Positions 25,750 through 35,845 of a stretch of 64,000 nucleotides of DNA are shown here, piece after piece. Below the pieces are notes generated by a model that had not been told where the DNA came from, did no database searches, and saw only the letters and a list, made by a program, of their open reading frames with translations. The position numbers and the translations under genes are program-made. Numbering within the stretch: the stretch's first letter is position 1; each line of letters begins with the position of its first letter. This DNA is from Anarhynchus alexandrinus (lineage: Eukaryota; Chordata; Aves; Charadriiformes; Charadriidae), in the NCBI GenBank assembly GCA_008711295.1, contig VUYV01000003.1, positions 8,522,515 through 8,586,514 on the forward strand. Reading direction: 5' to 3'.

Positions 25750-26489
25750 GTGGAACTGGGCAGCGATTTCTTACTGGACACCAGAGAACAAAAACTAGCC
25801 CAGAACCTGATGATTTTGACACAAGTCCAAACGTGTGTCTCCACAGAGAAAAACATAAAAAGACAAGGCTGTTTTTTTTAAAAAAAAAATAATTAAAAAA
25901 AAAATTAGAGGTGTATATAGCAGTATCACTTTTTAATGCCAGGTAGTGGACCAAGGCATGGGACAGACTGCACTGCATTTTTAAAGCAGTAGGACTATCG
26001 ACATACTTGAGAAACATTTTAACACTGTACATTACAACAAACAATTTAGTTCACTTCTATACAAGTCAGCAAAAAAAGCTAGGTGATCCAACATGATATG
26101 GCAGCTGCAAATTTAAAATGATAGTCACAGTCTAAAGCCAGAACAAAAACATCTCCAGAACTCCTATTTATAAAAAGGAATGAACGTACACACCGCGCGC
26201 ACACGCAGAGAAATATCTTGAGGTTTTACTTATTGCTCTTACACAAGGCTGTGAGCAGGCAAATGTCTGGATCAGAAATTAGGTCAAACATGCATTTCAG
26301 CAGGCACAAAAAGTACGGAAATTCATATTAACGAAACAATGTACTGCGTTACGTAATACAGGATGGTATTCTGCTAATATAATACTTACGTCATTAATAC
26401 CGGATAAACTCCAGGTCTGCCTGTTGCATAATGTGTTATGCAGTGTGGTATTTTAACCTAATTTCTGATTTCTCTTTCATACTGCACCC

Positions 26490-26790
26490 TCCGTGCAGGG
26501 ACAAAGAGGGGCGCTTTTCAAGACAGCCGTTCTCTGCGATGCCAGAGAAACCTCGGCCTCAAGAGCTTCAGTCGGGCAGGTACGGCCAGAGGGAGGTCAA
26601 CGTTATCGGCCCTGCATCTCCAGGACCTGCTCTTTGACTGCCTCGCGGTCTCGCGCAGTCATTGACAACTCCGATAAAGAAGTTGGTGCAAAACGCATCA
26701 GCGCCCTGTTCTCGGAGCATCTTCCAGCTAGGCTATACGCTCCGGGTACACTCGGCAATTGCTACAGGGGATAAGGCAGTAGAGGGTCGA
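26490..26790. promoter_or_regulatory. CpG-rich patch downstream of RNF152
   Basis: By eye I count 21 CpG dinucleotides in about 300 bases, including two CGCG tetramers at 26644-26655. At this base composition that is close to the number expected without CpG depletion, whereas neighbouring sequence has far fewer. The patch lies 2.3-2.6 kb past the RNF152 stop codon, away from the gene's expected promoter. It could be an orphan CpG island, an antisense promoter or an enhancer. No open frame in it looks like a known exon. Confidence 0.45.
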
Positions 26791-27098
26791 GTCCTGTTAT
26801 CTGTTCACTTCCTCAAGAGTCTTATAAAGGCAAGATTATTTTTTTTTGTGAACTGGCTTTCCTTTACACAATAAGCAGTGTAGCGTGGATAGCAGTAGAA
26901 ATATGGCTACCTACAGGCAACAAGAGACTTGGACGTTCACAAGACGCATTTTTGGAATACCTGCTGTTCTCTACTGCAACCAAATTAAACATGCTGCGGA
27001 GAGGTGTCCATGTAATTACAATACTTTCAACTCAGGTTTCAAGGCATCCTGCACATGGGCCTTGCATGAAAAAGGCATTGAATGTGTTATCTGAGGAA

Positions 27099-27121
27099 TT
27101 TTTTTTTTTTTTTTTTTTTTT
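27099..27121. repeat. Poly(T) tract
   Basis: There are twenty-three consecutive T, an A-run in the RNF152 sense direction. Confidence 0.9.
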
Positions 27122-29133
27122 GCTGTGCTATGCATACATATGATAGTAGATAAAAACCAGCACAATGGTTCCTCTCCATACACGACCCAACACACACCAT
27201 AACAATTAAGCACCTTAAATGCTATTCTTCAGTTAACAGGAGGGAAGAAGATGGCGGTTTGGGAACAGGAAGGGAAAGAAATCCAGCATGAAGTTAGAGG
27301 TATGTTCCCGACAGAAGTCCTAGTTGAGTATGTTTATTGTGAACCAGCAACTGGATTTTGAGACATAACCAGCAAACCACCGACGTCTACAGGGCCAACT
27401 TGGGCACTGCATAGTCAAAATAATGTTCACTGGTGTTATAACATGGCATTGAGCAATCTCCAATTAACTATTAGAAAGAGCAGTAGGTAGATGACAAGAG
27501 GTCACGCTTCAGGGAGGTTATGCTTTGTACTTCCCAAAAGAACCAGTGCAAATCAATAGCTTTTTCTGTCTTATTAAAGGTCTGTCACGTGCCCCTTGAT
27601 CCGATCCCTAAACCTCACACAAATTTCAGCTTTCAGACTTGCCAAATACCCAAATTCACACCGAGCTCTATTTTACTTACAAGCAGTACTACTAATGCTA
27701 GTGGGACTGCTTAGAGCAAGGCACTACTGCAGTGAAGGTTGAGGAATTTGGCTCTTTCCAAGAAGTGAACTAAAAATATGACTGGGATTTCATGACACTC
27801 ACAGGTGGAAGGAGACACTTCTTGTGGGTTTCTTTTCAAATCTGTCCTTACGAACACCAATGTTTCTTTGTAAGACTGAAATGCGGGAAAAGGCTCCGTT
27901 ACGCTCACCCAGACATTTTGACACCAGGACAGCCACAATGGTTTGGGAGGGGTAGCCCACCCAGTAGAGGGTTAGGTTGGCCTGGGTTCTCCTCCCAGCT
28001 ATGTCACTGCCTCTTACTAGATGACTGCACTTAAGGGTCCCTCGTCTCAGTTGGGATGGTGAGGCTTCCTTAGAGCAACTTCTGTGTTACACCATCCCTG
28101 GGTGCACAGTTGTGTCTCCTAGGAAAGAGTGGCACAAAATAGGTCTAAAATCTTTTAAAAACAATTAAGAAAACCCAACCTCTAGAAAAAGAACAACAAT
28201 TTTCTATCACATCATTGGAGGAAGGAGTCCTAGGACTTCTCATGACCCATTTCTTCACTAATGGCTATGAAGGTCAGGTCATCAGGAAACCCTGCTGCCA
28301 GATCAGAGGTAAAACAGCGTGTCCAGCATTTACTGTCCAAAGCCATCTTTTGCGTGAAGCTAGTTAGGCAGAAGTGTTTTGGCTGCATTTTTAGGTATTT
28401 CTCCTAGCCCACCGAACTTCCCTGCTTGGAAGCTCCTTCAAATAAAAGATGCTGGAAGTGCCACTTCCCCGCAGCTGAAAAAAATGGGGAAAAACAGAGA
28501 GGCAAAAAACACACAACACAGAACGAAATGATTGCTTGTAAAACACTTCCTTTTAAAAACTACTGTACAACTTCCTAACTTGGTTTAATTAATGTGCAGT
28601 TTAAAACATATAAAATGCCTTACCAGCTAAATGATTTCTTGGTTTTACAAGTCTGTTTCCCTCCCCCCATTAAAAAATAATGCATGTGTGGACTGCTATT
28701 GAACACCTTGTACAGAGCCGCGCGCCAATTCTCCTTTAATTCTACATGGAGCAGTTCTGATTTTAATCTACTGTGTTTAGAGAAGAGCTCATACCATATA
28801 CTTTACAGTATAACCAGCTACATAGATGTCTTTAATCTCGTAACACGATAAAAAAAATCACTGTAAGTTGCAGTCCCTTTGATAAACAATTACGGTGACG
28901 CATGCAGTCCTCCTCAGTGCCGCTGCCGCCAGACAGGGGACGTGATTTTCTCCGCACGCTGCCGAGAGGCCTGACGCCACCACACCGGGGGCCGCAGCCG
29001 GGCCGGTGCACCGCTGCCCCGGTGCACAGCGTTCTGCAGTCATTGGGCAAAGCTGCGGTGAATTGTCTCCCTCCATCCCACCACCACCACCGACCCAACC
29101 CAACCCCCGGGCGAGCGCACCCCTCTCCCCGCC

Positions 29134-29745
29134 TCAGCCACAGGAGATCACCGTGAAGCGCTTGGAAATGCACGACATGTTGTGGAGGACGATGCCCAGG
29201 AGAAAGACCAGGACGCAGGCCACCAGGATCACAGTGCAAACCCCCGACCAGGTGGAGCTTTTCACAACGCCTCTCCGGTCTGGCTCCTCCGCTCCCGCCT
29301 CGGCGGGGAGACCGCCCTGCAGCGGCTGCTGCTCCGCCGGGATGGTCACCACCGCCAGGGACTTCTGCTGGCTGCCGGGCAAGAGGCGGCAGCCGATGTC
29401 TCCCGGCAGTAGCGCCCTCTCCTTGGAGAGGGGCAAGGGCAGCATGTAGCACCCATTGCTGGGGAGTTTGATGAAGACCGGGGTGTGCTCCGAGGTGTGG
29501 GGGATCGCAATGACGGCGATCACCTCGGGGTCATCGGGCAGCTGCGACACAGAGTACCCCGGCGGCAGCTTGGTGATCCCGCGGCACCAAGGGCACCGCA
29601 GGTCCTTCTGGCTGGTCCTCATCTGCTGCAGGCACACCGAGCAGCAAGTGTGCTTGCAGTCCAGGAGCTTGGGCCGCCGGCGGGGGCTGTAGTAGTTGAA
29701 GCAAATCTGGCACTCCAGCAGAGAGTCCTGGGACAGGGTCTCCAT
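29134..29745 (-). CDS. RNF152: RNF152, lysosomal RING-type E3 ubiquitin ligase
   Basis: The 203-residue protein has the length and near-identical sequence of vertebrate RNF152 and lies in one uninterrupted exon. A C3HC4 RING occupies about residues 12-54, with zinc ligands C12, C15, C30, H32, C35, C38, C51 and C54 all present. A conserved middle region follows (PEVIAVIAIPHTSEHTPVF at about 73-91), then a single C-terminal transmembrane helix at about 167-187 and a short basic tail (SKRFTVISCG). There is no signal peptide, which fits a tail-anchored protein with its RING in the cytosol. In mammals RNF152 ubiquitinates the GDP-bound form of RagA at the lysosome and so dampens amino-acid signalling to mTORC1; Rheb has also been reported as a target. 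The chosen ATG (29743-29745) sits in an optimal gccgccATGg context. The open frame extends 12 codons upstream only through a TTG. The stop is TGA at 29134-29136. No truncation or lost key residue is seen. Confidence 0.97.
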   Translation of the reverse strand: METLSQDSLLECQICFNYYSPRRRPKLLDCKHTCCSVCLQQMRTSQKDLRCPWCRGITKLPPGYSVSQLPDDPEVIAVIAIPHTSEHTPVFIKLPSNGCYMLPLPLSKERALLPGDIGCRLLPGSQQKSLAVVTIPAEQQPLQGGLPAEAGAEEPDRRGVVKSSTWSGVCTVILVACVLVFLLGIVLHNMSCISKRFTVISCG

Positions 29746-30022
29746 GGCGGCCGGCGCAGGGAGGCACGGCGGCCCTCGCAAGGAGCCTCACCCCGGCACC
29801 CCACAGCTGAGGGGCAGCACCCGCCTTCCCGCCGCTTCTCCTCAGGGCAGGGCCCACCTTCCCACCGCTTCTCCTCAGGGCAGGGCCCACCTTCTCGCCT
29901 TCCCACCGCTTCTCCTCAGGGCAGGGCCCACCTTCTCGCCTTCCTGCCGCTTCTCCTCAGGGCAGGGCCGGGCGGTAACAAGGGAGCACGCAGGAAAACC
30001 TCCGGCCTGAACCGTTCAGTAC
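29746..30022 (-). other. RNF152: RNF152 5' UTR part of the coding exon
   Basis: On the minus strand a pyrimidine-rich tract ending in CAG (intron bases 30023-30040) forms a strong 3' splice site, so the coding exon probably starts at 30022 with a 277-nt leader. The leader is GC-rich and mostly occupied by a minisatellite (29811-29975). No CAT triplet occurs on the plus strand between the start codon and the splice site, so this leader segment contains no upstream ATG in any frame. In this model the first exon(s) would be noncoding and lie further right, possibly outside the window. The boundary is inferred, not shown by transcripts. Confidence 0.65.
29811..29975. repeat. 33/41-bp minisatellite in the RNF152 leader
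   Basis: One diverged unit (about 29811-29844), one of 33 bp (29845-29877), two of 41 bp (29878-29918 and 29919-29959) and a partial unit (29960-29975) lie head to tail. Each full unit begins gggcagggcccacctt and ends cgcttctcctca; the 41-bp form carries an extra 'ctcgcctt' block. On the transcript strand the units are G/A-rich. No unit contains an ATG. Confidence 0.9.
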
Positions 30023-32963
30023 CTGAGACAAACAGAAAAATGTGAAGGAACAGGTTACTTACAGGAACCAGTGGGAATAAAAGAGCCCAGCTCAGGGGGC
30101 ACGAAAACGAGCACTGACCTTGTAGTCTGGCAGGAGAAACAAATTTGCCACCCTGAACAAGAAAGCATCTTCCCCACTGGCTTCACCAAACCGCCCAGGG
30201 GCAAACCTTCAGGTCAGCCATCACTAGATGGCTTTTCTTTTTTTTTTAAACCCTACCAACCCACCGGTCCACAACTCTCACTTATATTTATACCCATAAC
30301 AGGGGAGGCTCTAGTTCACTAAGCAGTTCCTTCAGCATCTACCTCCTGTCATATTCTCAGGACTTTTCAGCCCTTCCTGCACCTTAACAATTGTTCTCAT
30401 TTAATCCTTTAAACCCCTGAGGATTTTTAGCTATTTGGCTCAACCACTAAGTCTGTGTGAAGGGCGGGGGAAAGAAAAAATATGTTTAAACGGCTGCATT
30501 TCCACAGGCTCCTGAACTTATGCCTGTGCATGAGTGAGCAACCACGTAACTAGACTGAAACACCCACATTTGTGCACAACGAAAAGGAATGGCATGGTTT
30601 TCAGTCCAATTAACTGTTTGCCTGGTGACACGAGCAGCTTGTTGAACATGGCCCTCTGAAACATACGCCTTCCCACTGATGAAAACTTCACCCGAGACAA
30701 AAGGCTCTGCTTAGACCCAGGACCTCCAAACAACATGGAGAACAATCTGTTAATGCACTGAATTACAGGCAAATTGTTACTAACCTTCTTCTAAACTATT
30801 CACTATAAACGGATTCTTTGCATTTCCCCACTTATTTCTTATAGCTATGCAAGAAAAGGCAGCTGTGTTTACTTCCACAGTGAGTTGTTTAGCTTTGTTT
30901 GATTTTGGTCACTCCAACGCATAATAAATACGGAGGGGTGACATTTTTACAGCTCTTTGCATTGCCTTCCTTGCTGTATTTAAGAAGTAGTAGTTTGAAT
31001 TTGCATCCAGAGAATACAACAAAGGAAGCTCAAAATATTTGCATGGCAGCCTTTGATATTCTCTTATTGCAATGTTGCCCCTAAAAGAGAATTAACACCC
31101 AAGGTCCACAGCTGTCAGGAGGACTTTTTCCTTTCCATACAATTATTTCTTGCTCTTCCCTCCCGATCATAGCAACAAGGTTGCAACATGCTAATCGATG
31201 GGTGACGTCAGTAAAACAGAAATAACATCGTTCCAGAAGAGAAGGCAGGCATGGACATGGGGTTTGCAATGCTGGACAGACCTCTGGACTACACTGTCCC
31301 ATATCCTGCTACTGGCAGTTACTGGTATTTGAATAGGGGAAACAAAATACACGTCATCTCTTCAGATGCTAACGACTGAGATATCACTGACATTGGCAGA
31401 ACTGGCCCTGCTGCTGATTTTGTAACAGCAGAGGATTTTGGCTCACAAGGCACTTCAAAAAACAGACAGTGACAATCCTGACTGAGGAGGGAGCAGGGGC
31501 AGTTACAAAGGCAGGAGGTTGTAAAACATGGGCAACAGCTGCAGGGGGAAATGGCACGTGCCAGCCACCCCAACAGCACTTTCGGGATGCTTTGCACGAA
31601 TGCAGCACAGAGGCCGCTGCTGGGAGAGACCCCTGCCAGCGTGAAGCCAGCACAGGTCCATGTGGCGCCTGCTGTACACCAGCATTACACATGGCGTTAA
31701 CAAATATTCAATGTGCTGAGGGAGCCTAACACTGCCACACAGGGGGCTTTGCATTCACCGCCCGCATGCAGGCCACACTGACAGAAAGTGGAAGAAATCG
31801 AGCAGAGGTTTTATTTTCTTTACCCTCTCCTTCCCTTTACCATCTCCACATCCCTACAGTACAGGCAGGCACAAAGGAAGACTGTCAGAAAGGGTCATTA
31901 AGAGACTGGCATGCAGCTGGGAGAGAAAAGTGGGGCAATTCCCAGCTGAAAAACATTAAGAGACAAAGGCCACATTAGAAATCAGTTATAGGAACTCAGG
32001 AAGGGATCACTGAAGCCATCAGATCCAGTTTTCAGCAACAAGCAACACAGCAGTTCTATATTTTGCACAGAAGTATCCATACAAAATCTTCACAGTTACA
32101 CACTGTCCATGCCAAATGAGCTTGGACACCACAAGATGCAACTCTGATCTGCTGTATCTGCAAATCTATCAAAAAAAAAAAAAAAAACCACAACCCAGGT
32201 ATAACAATACTACAGTATTATTACGAGAGAAAGCCCCAGTGCCTGGAAATTCAGAAGGTAAGGCTTATGTTTAAAAACAGAGTGGAAGTACTCCTGCAGA
32301 TGTAAATCAGTATCTCTGCATAGAAACTCTGCCCTCCACATTTTGGATGTCAATGAACTGACTGGTGAAGTTCTCTGACCTCATTTAGCTGTCACCCACA
32401 AACATCTTTCTCCGCTTACAGTGCTAAAGGTAAACCAGTTTCTATTGATGTGAATGTGATTGGGATCAGGATAATTTTTCTGACCTCATATCCTTGTCCT
32501 GGAGTCATATACTCATGAGCTATCAAGCCCCTCATCCCTGTCCCAGTGACATCCTTACAGTGTAAGATCAGTGCTAGGAGAGAATGAGATGAGGTATTCA
32601 GAACTGAAGAATAAAACAAAAGTCACCTCCAGGCAAACAGCGTCCTAAGGAAAAAGGAGAAAATCCATTCCAACAAGAAGATCTCAGCTGGTTTGAATGC
32701 TAAGTAATGCTGTGAAGCATTTCTCCATGAGGTTAAAGTTTTAAATCATTAGTTCAATCTAAAGGAAGAAAAAGGAAAAGAGTGGAGCCAAATTAAAAGG
32801 TTAAGATAGGTCTTACCACCTACATAACATACATTGTTCAGGTATGTGCAGATATATTTGCAGAAGCTGTAAATACAGCGACATCCCCATTTTGACCTGG
32901 TGCTGAATCAAGGAAACAGTAACTTCCAACTGTGTGTCTTGAAGTTACTTTTTTCCTTTTCCT

Positions 32964-32977
32964 CCCCCCCCCCCCCC
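32964..32977. repeat. Poly(C) tract, 14 bases
   Basis: An uninterrupted run of C preceded by a T/C-rich stretch. On the minus strand it is a G-run. Confidence 0.9.
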
Positions 32978-35689
32978 AAAAGAACAACTATAAACATTAT
33001 TTCAAGTAACAAGGTTGCATTGTGCATATATCTATACTGAATTATGACATTTCTTACTTTCCCAAAATGTTTCAAATAATGATCAGACGTGTATTTTGAC
33101 AGATCAGTGGCAACACCCCGTAAGCACAGAGGTTAGTATGATTCCTTCAGAATACGTCTAAAGACAAGTTAAAGAGTAGCCACACATCTAACCCCTTGGC
33201 CTTTGCTGACACTGCCTCGTTCAAAGGTTGGTTAACTAGCTTCACGGCTGCAACGTAACTTTATTCCCAACCATACTGAAAGCCTCACAACCCTCCTGCA
33301 CTCTGCCACAGCTCCGTTTGGGGATAAAAGAAAGTCAAGCCATCATCTACAGTCAGAATCAAACTGCATAATACCTATTTGATTCATTTCACAGTACACG
33401 GTTAGGAAGGAAAAAGCCACAGGAGCTCCCTCAGTACTCTTCTACCACTTCACTTTAAAAACGATGCCAAGATTTAATACTGCAGCAGACCTCCTCTTGG
33501 ACAGGGGTCTGAACTCTCTAGTTTGTGTTCAGCTTACCCCCATACCAGTTGGAGGTACTGAACTATCACAGGTGAACACCTCGCTCAAAGCTTACGCAGA
33601 CTCTTCTCGGTGCTTTGAGCATGAAGACTGAAAGGCAGCCAGGCTGCACGTGAGGGCACGGCTGACATCAGCATCAGCCAAAAGCATTGTTCTGCCATTA
33701 TTTGCTCTCGTCACCCAGTGACGCCCAAGGCGGGTGAGGGGACTGTTGACAGGAAAACACAGGGGAAAAAAGTCAGAAAAGTCTGTCAGGGATATCTGTA
33801 TGTTTCTGCAAGAGGGACAGCGTATATGTATACATGGATGTGGGCACGCATGTGGAAGGGAGGGCTGGGGACTAGAACAGTGAAACCATACACACTGAGG
33901 CAACTACAACTGCCACTAGTGACTCTGCCTGGCACAAACCTGACAGCAACTGGGAGCTCTTCAGGGCTGAGATCTAACTAGTAATACAAATGAAAACTAA
34001 CTGGGTATGAAAAACCACAAGCTCTAAAACTCAAGTGTCAGAAAGGTGCAGCAGAAGCAAAGGAAACGAGAAGAGACAGACCCTGCAAAGAAGCATCGGG
34101 AGACCTCTCTGCCTCCCCTGCACCCTATTCCCCCTGCTGTGGGTCTGCCCAACATCCACAGGGCTGCCACTGGTCGGCGAGATGAGAGATACGCAAGCGG
34201 TTACAGAGACCCAGTGAGGAACCTGCAAAGCTGATGACCCCTGCAGCAGAAGATCAAGGTACAGCCAGGTGGCTGAGAGCATGGCACAAAGGTCGTCCTT
34301 GCAGATTTGGGCTGCCCTCTGCATGAGTCAAGAGGTTTTAAGATTTGAGAAATAATTGTGTAACTCAAGAGCAATAAAGGTCTGGAGAATAAAACAAGTA
34401 TTTCAGCTGTTTGTCAGTCACGCTATCTATTCTGCTGGTATCTTGTTGGAGGCCACAGCAGAGCCCCAAGCTCTCTTTTTTTGGGTAAGCAGGAAGCCAG
34501 GAATGCTAAGGCATCAGCTTCTTACTCCCCAAGAAAGAGAAGGGGCATTTGTTGCTCTCTTGCAATCCGTAGCTTGACAGCACAAGGCAGCGAGGTGCTG
34601 CAGGAGGTGAACAGATGAAGGGTGCTACAGCTAGTATAGCACAGCTACAGACAGCAAGAGGAAGGGAAGAAGAAAGCACAGGTTTGCTGCAGAGAAAGTT
34701 CTGCACAAACCCTAACTATAAAGTGGTCCCTAACTGGCCAGGTCAGGAGAGACAGCTGTTTTTGGAACCCAGTGCAAAGACATCCATGACAGGAGCACAA
34801 GTCAGAGAACAGAGTAATGGCAAGTCCTTGCCTACTGACATAATATTTTTACTATGTAAGGACAGCCCCACTGATACCATGCCATGGAAACCACAGCCTT
34901 GAAGGGATGCTGCTCCTCTGGAGAGCTCAGAACTATCTTCACCCATACTTCCTAACTTATTAGGGCCCAAAATTATATTAACTTGAAAGCCCCAAAAATA
35001 TACTTTAACGATACCTGTGGAATCTAATACAATTCACAGAAGATTAAACATCGTATCACATTTTTCAAGACTGGCTTCAGGGCACGCTGATGCAGTTAGC
35101 TGATCACTGAAAGAAAGCCTCAAAAACTTTGCACTGACTTATGCACGTATTTAGGCATGCTCTACTTGCTGTACGGCAAGGTTAATAACAGACTTTGAGC
35201 AAGGCAGTGCATTGACGATACTTCACCTTTCTCAAGGAAGGTTCATTACATAAACTCCCCAAACACATTAAGAATTCTTTGACAGTATTACTTGAGTATG
35301 TATGATTTATGATGAAGAAAGATCCATTCATTTCAGATGCCCTTAGGGTGGAAAGGAGATGGGGGTGAGACGGGGGGTACTGTTCTCAACAGGGGAACTA
35401 ATTGCAAGAATCATCTGCCCACAGATATGGAAGGAAACCTGTGCTGGAGTTGCTTTAAACTGCTAGTGAGGATGAAGGAACATATTTAATATTTGGAAGA
35501 ATTTCTGCTACAAAATTCAGCATCTGTGTATATTTGCAACAAATTCATGTTTGGACAAAATGCATTGGGGCTGTTTCAAATCCCCAGGACGTACTACCTG
35601 ATTTCCCCTGAATATCCTTCACTAAATGATCCTATTTATTTTTAGGCTGTTCTGTAGCACTAATTACCATAGTAACTGAGAACAGCACA

Positions 35690-35845
35690 ACGATTAATTA
35701 ATTTATTCATCACAACACCCTTGTTAAGAGAGAAGTATTATCATCATTATATCCTTTCATCATCTAAGAAAAGAAGTGCTGAGAGACAAAGCAGTTGGTC
35801 CAAGGTCATGCGAGCACCACCCAGATTGCCTCAAAGCTCCTGGAC
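35690..35845 (+). mobile_element. Ancient MIR-type SINE remnant
   Basis: The order of recognisable blocks matches the second half of the mammalian/amniote MIR consensus. First comes 'ttattcatcacaacaccc', then 'agtattatcatcattat', then a 'ctgagagacaaagcagttggtccaaggtcatgc' block (consensus: ...cagagaggttaagtgacttgcccaaggtcacac). Identity is modest and I matched it from memory of the consensus, not by alignment. MIR copies are scarce and old in birds. Confidence 0.65.

Larger units (their letters stand above)
25298..29133 (-). other. RNF152: Probable RNF152 3' UTR region (end unresolved)
   Basis: The sequence directly downstream of the RNF152 stop is AT-rich and free of recognised repeats. On the minus strand it offers AATAAA hexamers at 27333-27338 and 25298-25303 and several ATTAAA variants between 28580 and 28840. 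The left boundary given here is simply the more distal of the two AATAAA sites. It also contains T-runs at 25732-25749 and 27099-27121 (A-runs in the transcript sense), which could mislead oligo-dT priming. The actual poly(A) site cannot be chosen from sequence alone. Confidence 0.4.

Noticed and set aside
25622..26044. 140-codon minus-strand frame with a Lys-rich stretch
   Set aside because: The Lys run is the translation of the T18 tract at 25732-25749. There is no domain, and the frame lies in AT-rich presumed 3' UTR.
28832..29452. 206-codon minus-strand frame overlapping the RNF152 C-terminal half
   Set aside because: It is an out-of-frame shadow of the GC-rich RNF152 CDS and the sequence after its stop, with Gly/Arg-rich composition and no domain.
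29134..29781. 215-residue N-terminally extended RNF152 frame
   Set aside because: The extension starts at TTG (29779-29781). The ATG at 29743-29745 has an optimal context and gives the family's standard 203 residues.
29531..29906. Overlapping minus-strand frames across the leader and RNF152 start, resembling upstream ORFs
   Set aside because: Both start at GTG (29890 and 29906), not ATG. The repetitive Arg/Gly/Pro-rich product merely reflects the minisatellite.
29485..30045. 186-codon plus-strand frame antisense to RNF152
   Set aside because: It is a complementary-strand shadow of the GC-rich coding exon and minisatellite, with no recognisable protein.
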